From the NCBI RefSeq assembly GCF_001983935.1, contig NZ_CP017641.1, forward strand, positions 1,364,001 to 1,428,000: DNA of 64,000 bases, given 5' to 3'. Below, piece after piece: positions 37,601 to 46,469 of this stretch (the first letter of the stretch is position 1; the number at the start of each line of letters is the position of its first letter). The translations under genes and the position numbers were made by a program. The DNA comes from Fuerstiella marisgermanici (GTDB taxonomy: Bacteria; Planctomycetota; Planctomycetia; Planctomycetales; Planctomycetaceae). The notes beneath the pieces are model-generated. The model worked only from the letters and a program-made list of their open reading frames with translations. It made no database searches and had not been told where the DNA came from.

Positions 37601-38436
37601 GCATCGAAATGGGGTTCGCATCGGACATTGAGATCTTTCTGGTGTTTGAGCAGGAGTGCCGAACTGATGGCGCCGTTTCGATTTCGGCGAGCAGCTTTTT
37701 TGAAAGACTTGTCACGCAAATTCAGGAACGCATCGAAGCACGCCGCAAAGGCATTTTTGAACTGGATTTGCGCATGCGGCCGTATGGCCAGGCAGGTTCG
37801 GCGGCTGTGTCGTTGAGTACGCTGCAGAAGTATTTCGGACCCAACGGAGACGCCTGGCCGTATGAACGCCAGTCGCTGGTGAAGCTACGATGCGTTGGAG
37901 GCACGCTGAAACTTCGACAGCAGCTCGACCAGACCGTACGTCACCTGCTGTACTCAGCGCAGACGTTCGATTTCGACGCCATGCGAGCTATGCGGGAAAA
38001 GCAAATCCGCCAGCTTGTGCGAGGCGGAAGCGTGAATGCAAAACTTAGCAGCGGCGGCCTGGTCGACTGTGAATACAGCGTCCAGGCACTGCAACTAACG
38101 TTTGGGAAGCGATTTGCCAGCTTACAAACGTCGAACACAATTAAAGCGTTGACGGCGGCTAACGGTGAGGGGCTGGTTTCTGATTCCGACTACAAACAGG
38201 TCGAGAAAGCGTACCGTTTCCTTCGCGAACTGATTGACTGCCTGAGAATGGAGCGGGGCGACGCAGAAGACTTAACGGTACCGGATCGAGATTCTCCCGA
38301 CTTTCTGCAGTTGGAACGCCGCATGAAGGCCGTGCATGATTCGCCGATTTCGTTGGGTGAGCTCGAAACACAAATGTCGCGTGTTCGCAATTTCGCCCAA
38401 CAGGTGGAGATCACCTGCCGCGACGGACAGCGGTAA
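34636..38436 (+). CDS. glnE: Glutamine-synthetase adenylyltransferase with internal ACT-like domains
   Basis: A 1266-residue GlnE relative, against about 950 for the usual enzyme. The N-terminal nucleotidyltransferase motif GKHGGEELNYSSDIDLILI lies near residue 234, followed by VDMRLRPWGDAGPL and GSIRDIEFLVQALQLIHG. Residues 500-830 hold what look like two ACT-type domains: LIVIIAAPETRGLLSMVCGV (about 568) and DDSFGFFFEVANALTICGFR (about 739), the second followed by INDVLRVTESDGRAV, as in GlnD. The second nucleotidyltransferase domain has GKFGGIEMGFASDIEIF (about 984), with Glu where the last Asp is usual. The ACT pair could sense glutamine directly. Confidence 0.85.
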   Translation: MFPSFDKLIEQEFAQNTRLLSTSGFPDADEATSCLMRLRNSATGAHDVGISGTAVAPEEPLWYATLLRILQESPSPDLALRTVDEFVRKSDSADDAFGLFEKTPRSLEVLARLSCGSPFLTQCVLSQPATLRELTTERRTADMKSREDFRKEASEAIRNCSTTTEKLTELRSYQKREILRIGMCDAFGLFDLKFVTLQISLLADAMVQECLAIACEDRGLSAPPFSVLALGKHGGEELNYSSDIDLILIAENPDGTAQRIARTLIDGLSQKLATGFLYRVDMRLRPWGDAGPLVSSPKSYEEYLKSDAELWEKQALLKARVVAGDPHTGIRFLMRLPQLLFAEVSDDVLTNVRAMKQNIEDRLQKAGKLESEVKLGAGSIRDIEFLVQALQLIHGGSEPRLASANTMDALVRLAEFGIVDAGEYRQLQEGYVFFRTIEHALQLLHNQQTHELPTDPVQREWLARRLDYPGEDQLLTRFSEHRKAVRHIFDSYIAPPPVRDTPDDKAETVVRPDVESRADVNTKSLLHNWMAAPPDGYAQAVEQVMTDALQHDDCRVVCAKSDAATDQLIVIIAAPETRGLLSMVCGVFFSHRLDIREGATVVGPGVNRFGHSVPPKTFLGIFLVTEKEPEHPSSTVRGASKASAASSQKTRQHRAARQAAAADAVANRPATAARRLQEKLVKLLALHRSDGSDAVQNSLLQTFCRRLEEVRLPAAPQADISVDVTLPQSGEHTRLDLEGDDSFGFFFEVANALTICGFRINMADLGARQGRINDVLRVTESDGRAVTSQERVDELRTTVTLIKQFTHWLPSVTTPRNALLRFRDLQHRLMKDARWQDSAVRLGNPKVLRAVSRVLGMSRYLWEDFLQVHPDQLFPLLTDPDQLQTRVTRKELVNECRAKIDDAASSDEGWKALNSFKDHHLFRVDLRHVLGHSGQFGEFSDEVTQLAEVVVEAACCMAFEELKTQFGAPTLPNSDPCDFTLAALGKFGGIEMGFASDIEIFLVFEQECRTDGAVSISASSFFERLVTQIQERIEARRKGIFELDLRMRPYGQAGSAAVSLSTLQKYFGPNGDAWPYERQSLVKLRCVGGTLKLRQQLDQTVRHLLYSAQTFDFDAMRAMREKQIRQLVRGGSVNAKLSSGGLVDCEYSVQALQLTFGKRFASLQTSNTIKALTAANGEGLVSDSDYKQVEKAYRFLRELIDCLRMERGDAEDLTVPDRDSPDFLQLERRMKAVHDSPISLGELETQMSRVRNFAQQVEITCRDGQR

Positions 38437-38565
38437 TCCGGCGAAAAACAGGTCTCCCGCGATTGAATTGGGTCTGTTAAAATCTGGCGCGCGATCGATC
38501 CAGAATCGACTCATTCGGCCAGCCAGTTCTTTGGCGGCCCCCCGCCCTTCGAAAATGGAATTTCG

Positions 38566-39456
38566 ATGAAAACCTTTCAAAACAAGACCGTGTTTCTCAC
38601 CGGCGCCGCTTCCGGAATCGGCCGAGAACTCGCCCTGCAGCTCGCTGCACTGGACTGCCATTTGTATCTGGTCGATGTCGATAGCGACGGGCTGAACCGG
38701 TTGGTTTCCGACATCGGCGAACGCACGCAGCACACGTGGAGTTCCGTCTGCGACCTGTCAAAGCCGGAACAGGTGGCAACCACGCTGAAGGAATTCGATC
38801 AGCAGGCCGACGTGATTGACATCGTGATCAACAATGCCGGAGTGGCCTACTATGGTCCGACGGAGTCGATGACTTCTCAGCAGTGGGACTGGCTGATGAA
38901 CATCAACCTGTTGGCGCCCATTCAAATCACCAACCATTTTCTGCCGCAGCTGATGACTCGGCCGGAGGCTCACATCGCCAACATGTGCAGCATCGCGGGG
39001 CTTGTGGCGGGGGGACGGTTTTCGGCCTACCACACCAGCAAGTTTGGAATGATTGGATTTACAGAAGCGCTGCGAGCGGAATACGGCCGCAAGGGGATTG
39101 GTGTCAGTGCCATTTGCCCGGGGCCGGTTTTGACAAAACTGTACGACGCTGCAGCAAGTTCAAGCAAAGATCGAAAAGTTCCCTCACCGCCCGCGTGGGC
39201 CAGCACGTCGCCTGAACGAGTCGCGAAACTGACGATCAATGCGATGCGAAAGAACAAGCGGCAAGTTCTGATTACTCCGATGGCTCACGGACTTGCGAGT
39301 CTGAAACGCCTGATGCCCGGTGTGATCGATTTCGCCAACCAGGTCAGCCGCAAAAAACGCAAACGGCTGGCTGAGCTGCAACGACTGGAAGAAGAGCGTT
39401 TGGCGGGAGTGTCGAGAGACGATGATTCCCGGCAAACGGAACGCCGTGCGGCATAG
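38566..39456 (+). CDS. Short-chain dehydrogenase/reductase
   Basis: A classical SDR of 296 residues. The cofactor site is TGAASGIGRE (12-20), the NNAG motif is present, and the catalytic pair is Y-x-x-x-K in YHTSKFG (about 155-159). The C-terminal 40 residues after the Rossmann domain are basic and Arg/Lys-rich (RKKRKRLAELQRLEEERLAG), a coiled-coil-like tail beyond the usual SDR length. Substrate cannot be read. It lies 129 bases after glnE, on the same strand. Confidence 0.85.
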   Translation: MKTFQNKTVFLTGAASGIGRELALQLAALDCHLYLVDVDSDGLNRLVSDIGERTQHTWSSVCDLSKPEQVATTLKEFDQQADVIDIVINNAGVAYYGPTESMTSQQWDWLMNINLLAPIQITNHFLPQLMTRPEAHIANMCSIAGLVAGGRFSAYHTSKFGMIGFTEALRAEYGRKGIGVSAICPGPVLTKLYDAAASSSKDRKVPSPPAWASTSPERVAKLTINAMRKNKRQVLITPMAHGLASLKRLMPGVIDFANQVSRKKRKRLAELQRLEEERLAGVSRDDDSRQTERRAA

Positions 39457-39591
39457 TTCGCGCAGTGATTCTGTGCTTTGCGGGGCTGTGCGCCCTCTCT
39501 ACAATCCGGCCGGTCCAAGCTTTGATGGCTGGGCGTTTTTCGCCGCCGCACCCAGCGGGGGCATCTCAATTGATTTGAAGGTTTGACGTTC

Positions 39592-41250
39592 ATGAGTCGT
39601 TCGATGGAGAAGATTGTTGCGTTGTGCAAACGACGTGGTTTTGTGTTTCAGAATTCCGAAATCTACGGCGGTTACAACGGCTTCTGGGACTACGGTCCTC
39701 TTGGGACGGCTCTAAAACGCAATGTGCGAGACAGTTGGTATCACGACATGGTGTCGGCTCATAACGAGCTGCTGAAACCCGAGGCCGCACCGTCACGGTT
39801 CCAAATGGTTGGTGTCGAAACATCGCTGATCATGAATCCACAAGTGTGGAAGTGTTCCGGTCACTACGACCTGTTTCATGACATGATGGTCGACTGTCGC
39901 GAAACGAAAAGCCGCTACCGTCTGGACCAGCTTCGATGTCGCTGGGTCGTGTTCGATGGTGAAACCGTCAAACAGGACGAAACCGGCGCTGAATTGTCGA
40001 AGGTGATGGTGACCTCTACCGAAGAAGACTTCGACGCCGACTTAACAGCAGAAGCATTGCGAGCGTTTGGCAAGAAAAAGAAGTACGCCGACAAGCTTCA
40101 ATGGGATGGCCCGACAACCACGCTCGACACGATTGACGTCGCTCAGTTCAATCAAGTGGTGGCTCCCGGAGCCAGCAAAGCGGGAACTCTGACGGAACCG
40201 CGAGAGTTCAACCTGATGATGAAGACTGTCATCGGTGCTCTGGGCACAGACGACGATGCTGCCTATCTTCGCCCGGAAACGGCTCAGGGAATCTTCGTGA
40301 ACTTTAAGAACGTGGTGGACAGCAGTCGAGTGAAACTGCCGTTCGGGATTTGCCAGGTTGGCAAAAGTTTCCGTAACGAAATTACGCCACGCAACTTTAC
40401 GTTTCGTTCGCGTGAATTCGAACAGATGGAAATCGAATTCTTCTGTCGCCCCGACGAATCGTCCGGCTGGTACACGTATTGGCGCGATCGACGGTATCAG
40501 TGGTACCAGGATTTGGGCATCAGCAAAGATCGCATCATTCTACGCGACCATCATGCAGAAGAACTGGCTCATTATTCCGTCGGCACCGCGGATATCGAAT
40601 ATGCGTTTCCGTTTTTGGATGACGGCGAATTTGGTGAACTGGAAGGGATCGCTCATCGAGGCGACTTCGACCTGCGTTCACACATCGATGGCAAGCTAAC
40701 CAAGAACGCGGCCGGCGAACTGGAAGTGGAACTCAACGAACACGGTCAGCCAAAATATCGCGGCAGTGGCAAAGATCTGAGCTACTTTGACGATCAGGCC
40801 AAAGAACGCTTTGTTCCTCACGTGATCGAACCATCGGCCGGCGCGGATCGAGCGACTTTGGCGTTCATTTGCGAAGCGTATCACGAAGACAGGCAGCCCG
40901 ATGAAAAGGGAGCGATGCAGGAACGGGTTGTGATGAAGTTCCATCCGCGACTGGCTCCCGTAAAAGCCGCCGTGTTCCCTCTGATCAAAAAAGAAGGCAT
41001 GCCGGAAAAAGCGACTGAGATCTTCGGCGCGTTGAAGGCAGCCGGGCTAAGCTGTCAGTTCGATCAGCAGGGAGCGATCGGTCGTCGCTACCGTCGGCAG
41101 GACGAAATCGGCACGCCGTACTGCATCACGGTCGACGGCGACACGATGACGGACGGCACCGTGACGATCCGCGATCGAGACACGTTGGAACAGGTTCGAG
41201 TTCCCGCGGACAGCATTGCTGACGAGATTACATCGCGGCTCAACAGCTAG
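39592..41250 (+). CDS. glyS: Glycine--tRNA ligase (dimeric type)
   Basis: A class II alpha2-type glycyl-tRNA synthetase of 552 residues. Features are the start QNSEIYGGYNGFWDYGPLG, motif 2 around RNEITPRNFTFRSREFEQME, RPETAQGIFVNFKNVV, and the C-terminal anticodon-binding domain (VAPVKAAVFPL-type, here LAPVKAAVFPLIKKEGM). The ATG at 39592 was chosen over a TTG at 39583. A GC-rich hairpin follows the gene (41308-41337). Confidence 0.95.
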   Translation: MSRSMEKIVALCKRRGFVFQNSEIYGGYNGFWDYGPLGTALKRNVRDSWYHDMVSAHNELLKPEAAPSRFQMVGVETSLIMNPQVWKCSGHYDLFHDMMVDCRETKSRYRLDQLRCRWVVFDGETVKQDETGAELSKVMVTSTEEDFDADLTAEALRAFGKKKKYADKLQWDGPTTTLDTIDVAQFNQVVAPGASKAGTLTEPREFNLMMKTVIGALGTDDDAAYLRPETAQGIFVNFKNVVDSSRVKLPFGICQVGKSFRNEITPRNFTFRSREFEQMEIEFFCRPDESSGWYTYWRDRRYQWYQDLGISKDRIILRDHHAEELAHYSVGTADIEYAFPFLDDGEFGELEGIAHRGDFDLRSHIDGKLTKNAAGELEVELNEHGQPKYRGSGKDLSYFDDQAKERFVPHVIEPSAGADRATLAFICEAYHEDRQPDEKGAMQERVVMKFHPRLAPVKAAVFPLIKKEGMPEKATEIFGALKAAGLSCQFDQQGAIGRRYRRQDEIGTPYCITVDGDTMTDGTVTIRDRDTLEQVRVPADSIADEITSRLNS

Positions 41251-41307
41251 ACGTTTACTTGCCGAGGGATGAGCGATGTAAGTTTTCAGCATCCGCGACA
41301 TTGAATT

Positions 41308-41337
41308 GCCCCTCCCGTATCGATTGCGGGAAGGGGC
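41308..41337 (+). terminator. GC-rich hairpin after glyS
   Basis: GCCCCTCCCG at 41308 and GCGGGAAGGGGC at 41326 form a bulged GC-rich stem 57 bases after the glyS stop. No T run follows, so it is a weak terminator candidate at most. Confidence 0.4.
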
Positions 41338-41385
41338 GGTGCAATGCTGCGAGCGTGTTACCTTTCTCATACAAGCGGCATCACG

Positions 41386-42456
41386 ATGAGCGATAGCGAA
41401 GGCCAACCAACACAGTCTGTGCGATGCGCGCTGCCGTCGTCTCCTTCGGCCGAATGCGTGTCATTGGCACATGGTGAAGGTGCCCGCGCCACTCGACAGC
41501 TTATCGCCCGCCACATCCTGCCGAACTTTCACAGTCGGCAACTCGAGTCACTGCCCGATGCGGCACAACTGAGTATCCAGACCGACCGAATCGCGATCAC
41601 GACAGACAGCTTTGTTGTTTCGCCGCTGTTCTTTCCTGGCGGCGACATCGGTTCGATGGCGGTCTATGGCACCGTCAACGACCTCGCAGTTTCGGGGGCT
41701 GCTCCAAAGTGGCTGAGCGTTGCATTGATCATTGAAGAAGGCTTCACTTTTCAGCAACTCGACCAAATCCTCGCCAATATGTCTGCCGCGGCGAAGCGTT
41801 GCGATGTCGAGATCGTGACCGGCGATACCAAAGTCGTCCCCCGCGGTGCGATGGACGGGTTGTTTATCAACACCACGGGAATAGGAGAGCTTCGCTCCGA
41901 CGCGCCCAGTGGCCCGAGCAGTCTTCATCCGGGTGACGCTATCATCGTTTCCGGTCCCATCGGCAGTCACGGTATGGCGGTGCTGACCGCTCGCGAAAAA
42001 CTGGCTCTGTCCCCGCCACCACAAAGCGATTCCGGCCCGCTACATGAAGCGGTCGCGGCGTTGCTGAATTCCGTCGGCAGCGGGGTGCGAGCGATTCGCG
42101 ATGCAACGCGAGGCGGCGTGTCGGCCGTCTTGCATGAATGGGCAGACGCTGCCCAGCTAACCATGCAGCTTTCCGAATCACTCATCTCCGTCACGGCCGA
42201 AGTGCGCGGAGCGTGCGAATTGTTGGGCATGGACCCGCTTTACATCGCCAACGAAGGCACCATGGTCGTTGCTGTGGATCCAACAAACGAAGCGGAAGCC
42301 TTGGCCGCCCTAAAGTCGTGCCCGCAGACGCAGGGTGCCGTTCGCATTGGAACAGTCCAACCCAAAACGATCTCGCCGGTAACAATCACAAGACTGCTGG
42401 GCGTCGAACAACCCGTCGACGAACCCACAGGAGCCATGTTGCCGCGAATTTGCTAG
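41386..42456 (+). CDS. hypE: Hydrogenase maturation factor HypE-like protein
   Basis: A protein of 356 residues with the PurM/HypE fold. The ATP-binding region has FFPGGDIGSMAVYGTVNDLAVSGA, the middle VTGDTKVV, and the C-terminus ends in ...PRIC, the C-terminal Cys that HypF carbamoylates and HypE dehydrates to make the [NiFe] cyanide ligand. An ATG at 41344 is an alternative, but it lies only 7 bases past the glyS hairpin. No other hyp or hydrogenase gene is in the window. It may serve a hydrogenase elsewhere. Confidence 0.9.
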   Translation: MSDSEGQPTQSVRCALPSSPSAECVSLAHGEGARATRQLIARHILPNFHSRQLESLPDAAQLSIQTDRIAITTDSFVVSPLFFPGGDIGSMAVYGTVNDLAVSGAAPKWLSVALIIEEGFTFQQLDQILANMSAAAKRCDVEIVTGDTKVVPRGAMDGLFINTTGIGELRSDAPSGPSSLHPGDAIIVSGPIGSHGMAVLTAREKLALSPPPQSDSGPLHEAVAALLNSVGSGVRAIRDATRGGVSAVLHEWADAAQLTMQLSESLISVTAEVRGACELLGMDPLYIANEGTMVVAVDPTNEAEALAALKSCPQTQGAVRIGTVQPKTISPVTITRLLGVEQPVDEPTGAMLPRIC

Positions 42457-42665
42457 CTGAGTGTTCAGGACGGCGCCGTATACATTCGCAATTCTTGCGC
42501 AGCTTGGTGGTCGTGCAATTCGCGGGCTGCTTCGCACTCTTGCCTCCGAACGCGTGAAAAACGCCCGCACCTTCGCGCAGCAATTGTCGCCCTCCGTTTG
42601 TGTTTCTACGGTGCCAATGGTTACCGTACGATCATTGAATGCGAACTCACAAACCGGAGTCCCTG

Positions 42666-45278
42666 ATGATACGACGATTTTACCGAACGGCATTTTCCCT
42701 GGCAGCGTGTTTTCTGTTGATCGTGGCCGCTGCGCCGGATCGCGTGGTCGGGCAGGACGATGGCGATCGAGTGCGGCAGCCGGGCGTGCCGGAAGGCAAA
42801 GTCACGTCGGGAACCTTCACTGACAGCAAAGTCTTTCATGGCACCGAACGCGACTACAGCGTGTATGTGCCCGCTCAGTATCAGGCCGATCAACCGGCGA
42901 ACCTGATGGTGTTCATGGACGGTGCAAGCTACGCGCGGCCGAAGGGGGCGTTTCGAGTTCCCATCGTGCTGGACAATCTCATCCACCAGAAGGCAGTTCC
43001 CGTCACCATCGCCGTGTTCGTTAATCCGGGAACGATTCCCGCGACGATGGAAGGTGCCAAAAATCGCAGCAACCGATCCTTCGAATACGATTCGTTGGGC
43101 GATCGCTACGCCAACTTTCTTGTCGACGAATTTCTTCCGGTCGCTCTCAAGGGCCTGGAGGTTTCTGACGATCCGGCCAGGCGAGCCGTCTGCGGAATTT
43201 CGTCCGGTGGCATTTGTGCATTCACCGTGGCGTGGGAAAAGCCAGAACAGTTTGGCAAAGTGCTAAGCCACATCGGCAGCTACACCAACATTCGTGGCGG
43301 CTGGGCGTATCCGGGACTGGTTCGAAAAACTCAGGATCAACCGAAACCGATCAAGGTCTATTTGCAGGAAGGCAAAGATGATCTGGACAACCTGCACGGC
43401 AACTGGCCACTGGGCAACAAAGATCTGGCGGCCGCTCTGCAGTTTGCTGGCTACACCTACAAGTTGGTTATGACCGACGGCGGCCACAGCGGCAAATGGG
43501 CGGGCGAAGAATTGCCCAACGCATTGAAGTGGCTTTGGGATGACGATGCCGAATCCACCAACATGCCAATCGTCAACACCAAACCGGAATGGACGCCTCA
43601 CCCGGACGCCGTCGTCAACGAAAGTGTGCCGCAGGGCCAAGTTGAACAGATGGAGCCGTGGAAGTCCGAAATCTTCCCCGGCACAACTCGCGACTGGTCG
43701 GTGTACGTGCCCGCTCAATACAAACCCGAACAACCCGCTGCCCTGATGGTGTTTCAGGACGGCGAACGAATGCGCGACGTCAAGGGCCGATGGCGCATCC
43801 CGACCGTCTTCGACAACCTAATCGCTCGCGGAGACATGCCGCCCACGATTGCCGTGTTCCTGAATCCCGGCCACGATGAATCGAAACCGCGTCGACGAGG
43901 CAGGCATTCCAACCGCAGCTTCGAATACGATGGGCTCGGTGACCGCTACGTTCGCTTTTTGCATGAAGAAATCATACCGGAAGTGAAGAAGCAATACACG
44001 ATTTCCGACGATCCAGAGATGCACGCGATCGGCGGATCCAGTTCCGGAGCCATCTGTGCATTCACCGCGGCATGGGAACGCACAGACTACTTTCGGAAGG
44101 TGTTTTCCAGTGTTGGCAGCTTCACGAACCTGCGAGGTGGCAACGTCTATCCAGCTTTAGTCCGCAAGACAGAACCGAAGCCCATTCGGATGTACATGGC
44201 CGACACCAGTGGCGACGTGGACAACCGTTTCGGTAGTTGGTGGTGGGCGAATCAGCGAATGGCGTCGGCTTTGCAATACATGGGCTACGACGTCCGCTTC
44301 GATCAGGCCGAAGGTTACGCTCACAATGCCGACTTCGGCGGAGCCCGTTTTCCCGACGCCATGAAGTGGCTGTGGCGGAAAGAAACTTCTGAACCAAAAA
44401 TCGACACCAGCGGAGACCTTGGCGGCGATCTCACTCTATTGAACCTGCTTATCCCCGGCGAAGGCTGGGAACTGGTGGCCGAAGACCTCGGCTTCGCAGA
44501 CGCCCTCTGTGCCGACAAAGCGGGCAACCTTTACTTCTGCGACATGCGTGCCCCGGCAGTCATTCGCATCGACGCCACCGACGGCAGCCGCACGGAGATT
44601 TCGAAGGAATCCGTCAGCGGTTTGGAATTCAGCCCGGATGGTTCGTTGTTGTATGCCTGCCAGGGTTCGAAAAACCGAGTGATCTCAATCGACGTGAAAT
44701 CCGGCGACGTGAAAGTCGTGGCGGAAGGAGTGAAGCCTAACGACCTGGCGGTGACGAAAGACGGTTTGATTTTGTTCACTCAAACAGGCAAGTCGGAAGT
44801 CGTTCGCATTGATCCCGCGTCTGGCAAAGTGACGGTCGGCGATACGGGAATCACCAAGCCCAACGGAATTGCGTTGTCCAACGATGGCGGAACTCTGGCA
44901 GTGTCGGATTACGGTGGAACTCACACGTGGACATTCCGAGTCAACTCCGGCGCAGTGCTGGACGCGAAGATGCCCACCATGCCGATGCGTTTGCCGATCG
45001 ATCCCAGGGGCGAGTTTCAATTTAACGAACCGCCACCTTACAGCAGTACGTCTCGCGGCGACGGAATGGCCGTCGACAAAGCGGGCCGTTACTACGTCAC
45101 CAGCAGCCTGGGCGTCCAGGTCTTCGATCCCACCGGACGTCCGTGCGGCGTGCTGCCGAAAGTCGATCCGGACCAACCGCTGACAACCTGCATGCTGGCC
45201 GGACCGGACCACAGCACGCTGTACATTGCTCACGGCAAGAAGATTTACCGACGGAAGCTGACTGTGGAAAAACCGTAG
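42666..45278 (+). CDS. Secreted fusion: two esterase domains plus SMP-30-like propeller
   Basis: An exported 870-residue protein with signal peptide (RTAFSLAACFLLIVAAAP). Domains 1 (about 45-295) and 2 (about 320-575) are paralogous esterase/feruloyl-esterase-D-like alpha/beta hydrolases that share YSVYVPAQY and WSVYVPAQY, SFEYDSLGDRY and SFEYDGLGDRY, and nucleophile sites GISSGGICAF and GSSSGAICAF. The last 300 residues resemble an SMP-30/gluconolactonase propeller (GLEFSPDGSLLYACQ, KPNGIALSNDGGTLAVSDYG). The tandem duplication appears to predate the fusion. It probably acts on polysaccharide esters or lactones. Confidence 0.82.
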   Translation: MIRRFYRTAFSLAACFLLIVAAAPDRVVGQDDGDRVRQPGVPEGKVTSGTFTDSKVFHGTERDYSVYVPAQYQADQPANLMVFMDGASYARPKGAFRVPIVLDNLIHQKAVPVTIAVFVNPGTIPATMEGAKNRSNRSFEYDSLGDRYANFLVDEFLPVALKGLEVSDDPARRAVCGISSGGICAFTVAWEKPEQFGKVLSHIGSYTNIRGGWAYPGLVRKTQDQPKPIKVYLQEGKDDLDNLHGNWPLGNKDLAAALQFAGYTYKLVMTDGGHSGKWAGEELPNALKWLWDDDAESTNMPIVNTKPEWTPHPDAVVNESVPQGQVEQMEPWKSEIFPGTTRDWSVYVPAQYKPEQPAALMVFQDGERMRDVKGRWRIPTVFDNLIARGDMPPTIAVFLNPGHDESKPRRRGRHSNRSFEYDGLGDRYVRFLHEEIIPEVKKQYTISDDPEMHAIGGSSSGAICAFTAAWERTDYFRKVFSSVGSFTNLRGGNVYPALVRKTEPKPIRMYMADTSGDVDNRFGSWWWANQRMASALQYMGYDVRFDQAEGYAHNADFGGARFPDAMKWLWRKETSEPKIDTSGDLGGDLTLLNLLIPGEGWELVAEDLGFADALCADKAGNLYFCDMRAPAVIRIDATDGSRTEISKESVSGLEFSPDGSLLYACQGSKNRVISIDVKSGDVKVVAEGVKPNDLAVTKDGLILFTQTGKSEVVRIDPASGKVTVGDTGITKPNGIALSNDGGTLAVSDYGGTHTWTFRVNSGAVLDAKMPTMPMRLPIDPRGEFQFNEPPPYSSTSRGDGMAVDKAGRYYVTSSLGVQVFDPTGRPCGVLPKVDPDQPLTTCMLAGPDHSTLYIAHGKKIYRRKLTVEKP

Positions 45279-45346
45279 CGTGGCGTGGTCACCATGAACC
45301 GACTAGTTTAGCGTGATGACAGGAGGCCGCCAATTTTCGCTGGTGC

Positions 45347-45380
45347 ACGCTGACAACACTGAGCTTGTCAGCGTGTTTTA
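45347..45380. terminator. Terminator hairpin between convergent genes
   Basis: ACGCTGACAA (45347) and TTGTCAGCGT (45365) form a perfect 10-bp stem with an 8-base loop, followed on the plus strand by GTTTTAG. It sits between the esterase-fusion stop (45278) and the macro-domain stop, and could end both transcripts. Confidence 0.8.
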
Positions 45381-45851
45381 GTTGTTCGTATTTCGAAAAC
45401 GGACGATTCGCACCTGACCGGCAAAACTGCATTCGGCGAGTTCTGACTGCATCATCGTCAGCACTTTGTCTTCCGAACCCCCACCGGTGCCGGCTCCGAT
45501 CAGCGGGAACGCGATGGATTGAAAATTGTGCTGTGTTGCAAGGGCCAGAGCGTTGCGGACGGAATCTCGAATCGATCGTTCAGAGGCCCGCCACCACATG
45601 CTAATTCCGGCCACGTGGATAATGCCCTGGAACGGAAGTTTGCCGGCACCGGTGAGAACTGCGCCGCCGAGCGGAATGGGGCCAGCTTTCCTAAGTTCAC
45701 GGAATGGAGCGTAGCCGCCGCGTTTTTTGATCGCTCCGGACACCCCCTGAGGCAGCAGAAGCCACCACGGGATAATGTTGCGGTTCCACGCATTCACAAT
45801 CACGTCCACGTTCTGGTTGAGCAGGTCGCCGTCAACTACTTCAACGTCCAT
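45378..45851 (-). CDS. Macro-domain protein
   Basis: A cytosolic macro-domain protein of 157 residues that may bind or hydrolyse ADP-ribose derivatives. Features are VDGDLLNQNVDVIVNAWNR with the conserved N-A-x-N site, AGKLPFQGIIHVAG, and the phosphate-binding loop AFPLIGAGTGGG. The ATG at 45851 has a strong GGAGG 5 bases upstream, and sequence up to 45932 adds nothing conserved. It is divergent from the DUF3127 gene. An antitoxin-like or ADP-ribose-removal role is possible but untested here. Confidence 0.88.
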   Translation of the reverse strand: MDVEVVDGDLLNQNVDVIVNAWNRNIIPWWLLLPQGVSGAIKKRGGYAPFRELRKAGPIPLGGAVLTGAGKLPFQGIIHVAGISMWWRASERSIRDSVRNALALATQHNFQSIAFPLIGAGTGGGSEDKVLTMMQSELAECSFAGQVRIVRFRNTNN

Positions 45852-45958
45852 ATTTCCTCCGCGCTCAACTTGTGAATCAATCCGTCGGGCCTTACCATCA
45901 CGCATAACACCGCAAGATCCGCTTTTAAACAACTACGAGAACACGAAGCAGCACAAAA

Positions 45959-46336
45959 ATGAGCGACGGTAAGGCAGAAGGCAAAGTTCACTTTATTGAT
46001 GAGACCAAAACGTACGGCCAAAAGGGGTTTCGCAAACGACAGGTGGTTCTGGAACAGGAAAACGGCCGGTTCACCAACTACCTGCCGATCGACTTTATTC
46101 AGGATGCCTGCGACGATGTTGACCAGCTTTCCGAAGGTGCCGAAGTTGAAATCAGCTTTCGGCTAAGTGGACGGAAATGGCAGCGCGACCCCAGCAGCGA
46201 AGTGAAATATTTTCTTAGTGCCGAAGCCACCGGTTTCAAAATTCTGGGCGGCGCCGACAGTTCTGCAGCACCAGCGGCTGACGAGGATGTTCCGTACGGA
46301 GAAACATTCGAATCCGACGAAGATCCTCCGTTTTAG
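45959..46336 (+). CDS. DUF3127-family OB-fold-like protein
   Basis: A small protein of 125 residues matching the DUF3127 pattern: GKVHFIDETKTYGQKGFRKR, YLPIDFIQDACDDVD, EVEISFRLSGRKW, YFLSAEATGFKIL. It ends in an acidic tail (ESDEDPPF) like those of single-stranded DNA-binding proteins. Nucleic-acid binding is plausible but not shown. Its TAG stop is the first triplet of the dispersed element at 46334-46445. Confidence 0.82.
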   Translation: MSDGKAEGKVHFIDETKTYGQKGFRKRQVVLEQENGRFTNYLPIDFIQDACDDVDQLSEGAEVEISFRLSGRKWQRDPSSEVKYFLSAEATGFKILGGADSSAAPAADEDVPYGETFESDEDPPF

Positions 46337-46445
46337 AGCAGCTTCCCTTTTGTTGTGGACGGTTGGGGCTCTTGGGAATCAGACTTCATCGTTCGAAACA
46401 ATTGTTCCGCGGCCACACGTTAGCGAGATTCGCTGCAGCACGCCC
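46334..46445 (+). repeat. Dispersed ~105-bp element, copy 2, at the DUF3127 stop
   Basis: Begins with the stop codon TAG and AGCAGCTTCCCTTTTG, then TTGTGGACGG, and ends CCGCGGCCACACG and CGAGATTCGCTGC. It closely matches copy 1 and is related to copies at 52951-53052 and 63145-63248. TTGTGG and CCACA(A/C) segments could pair, as could GCAGC and GCTGC. Confidence 0.85.
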
Positions 46446-46469
46446 CGAAGAAGAATAGAGCTATCGAAT

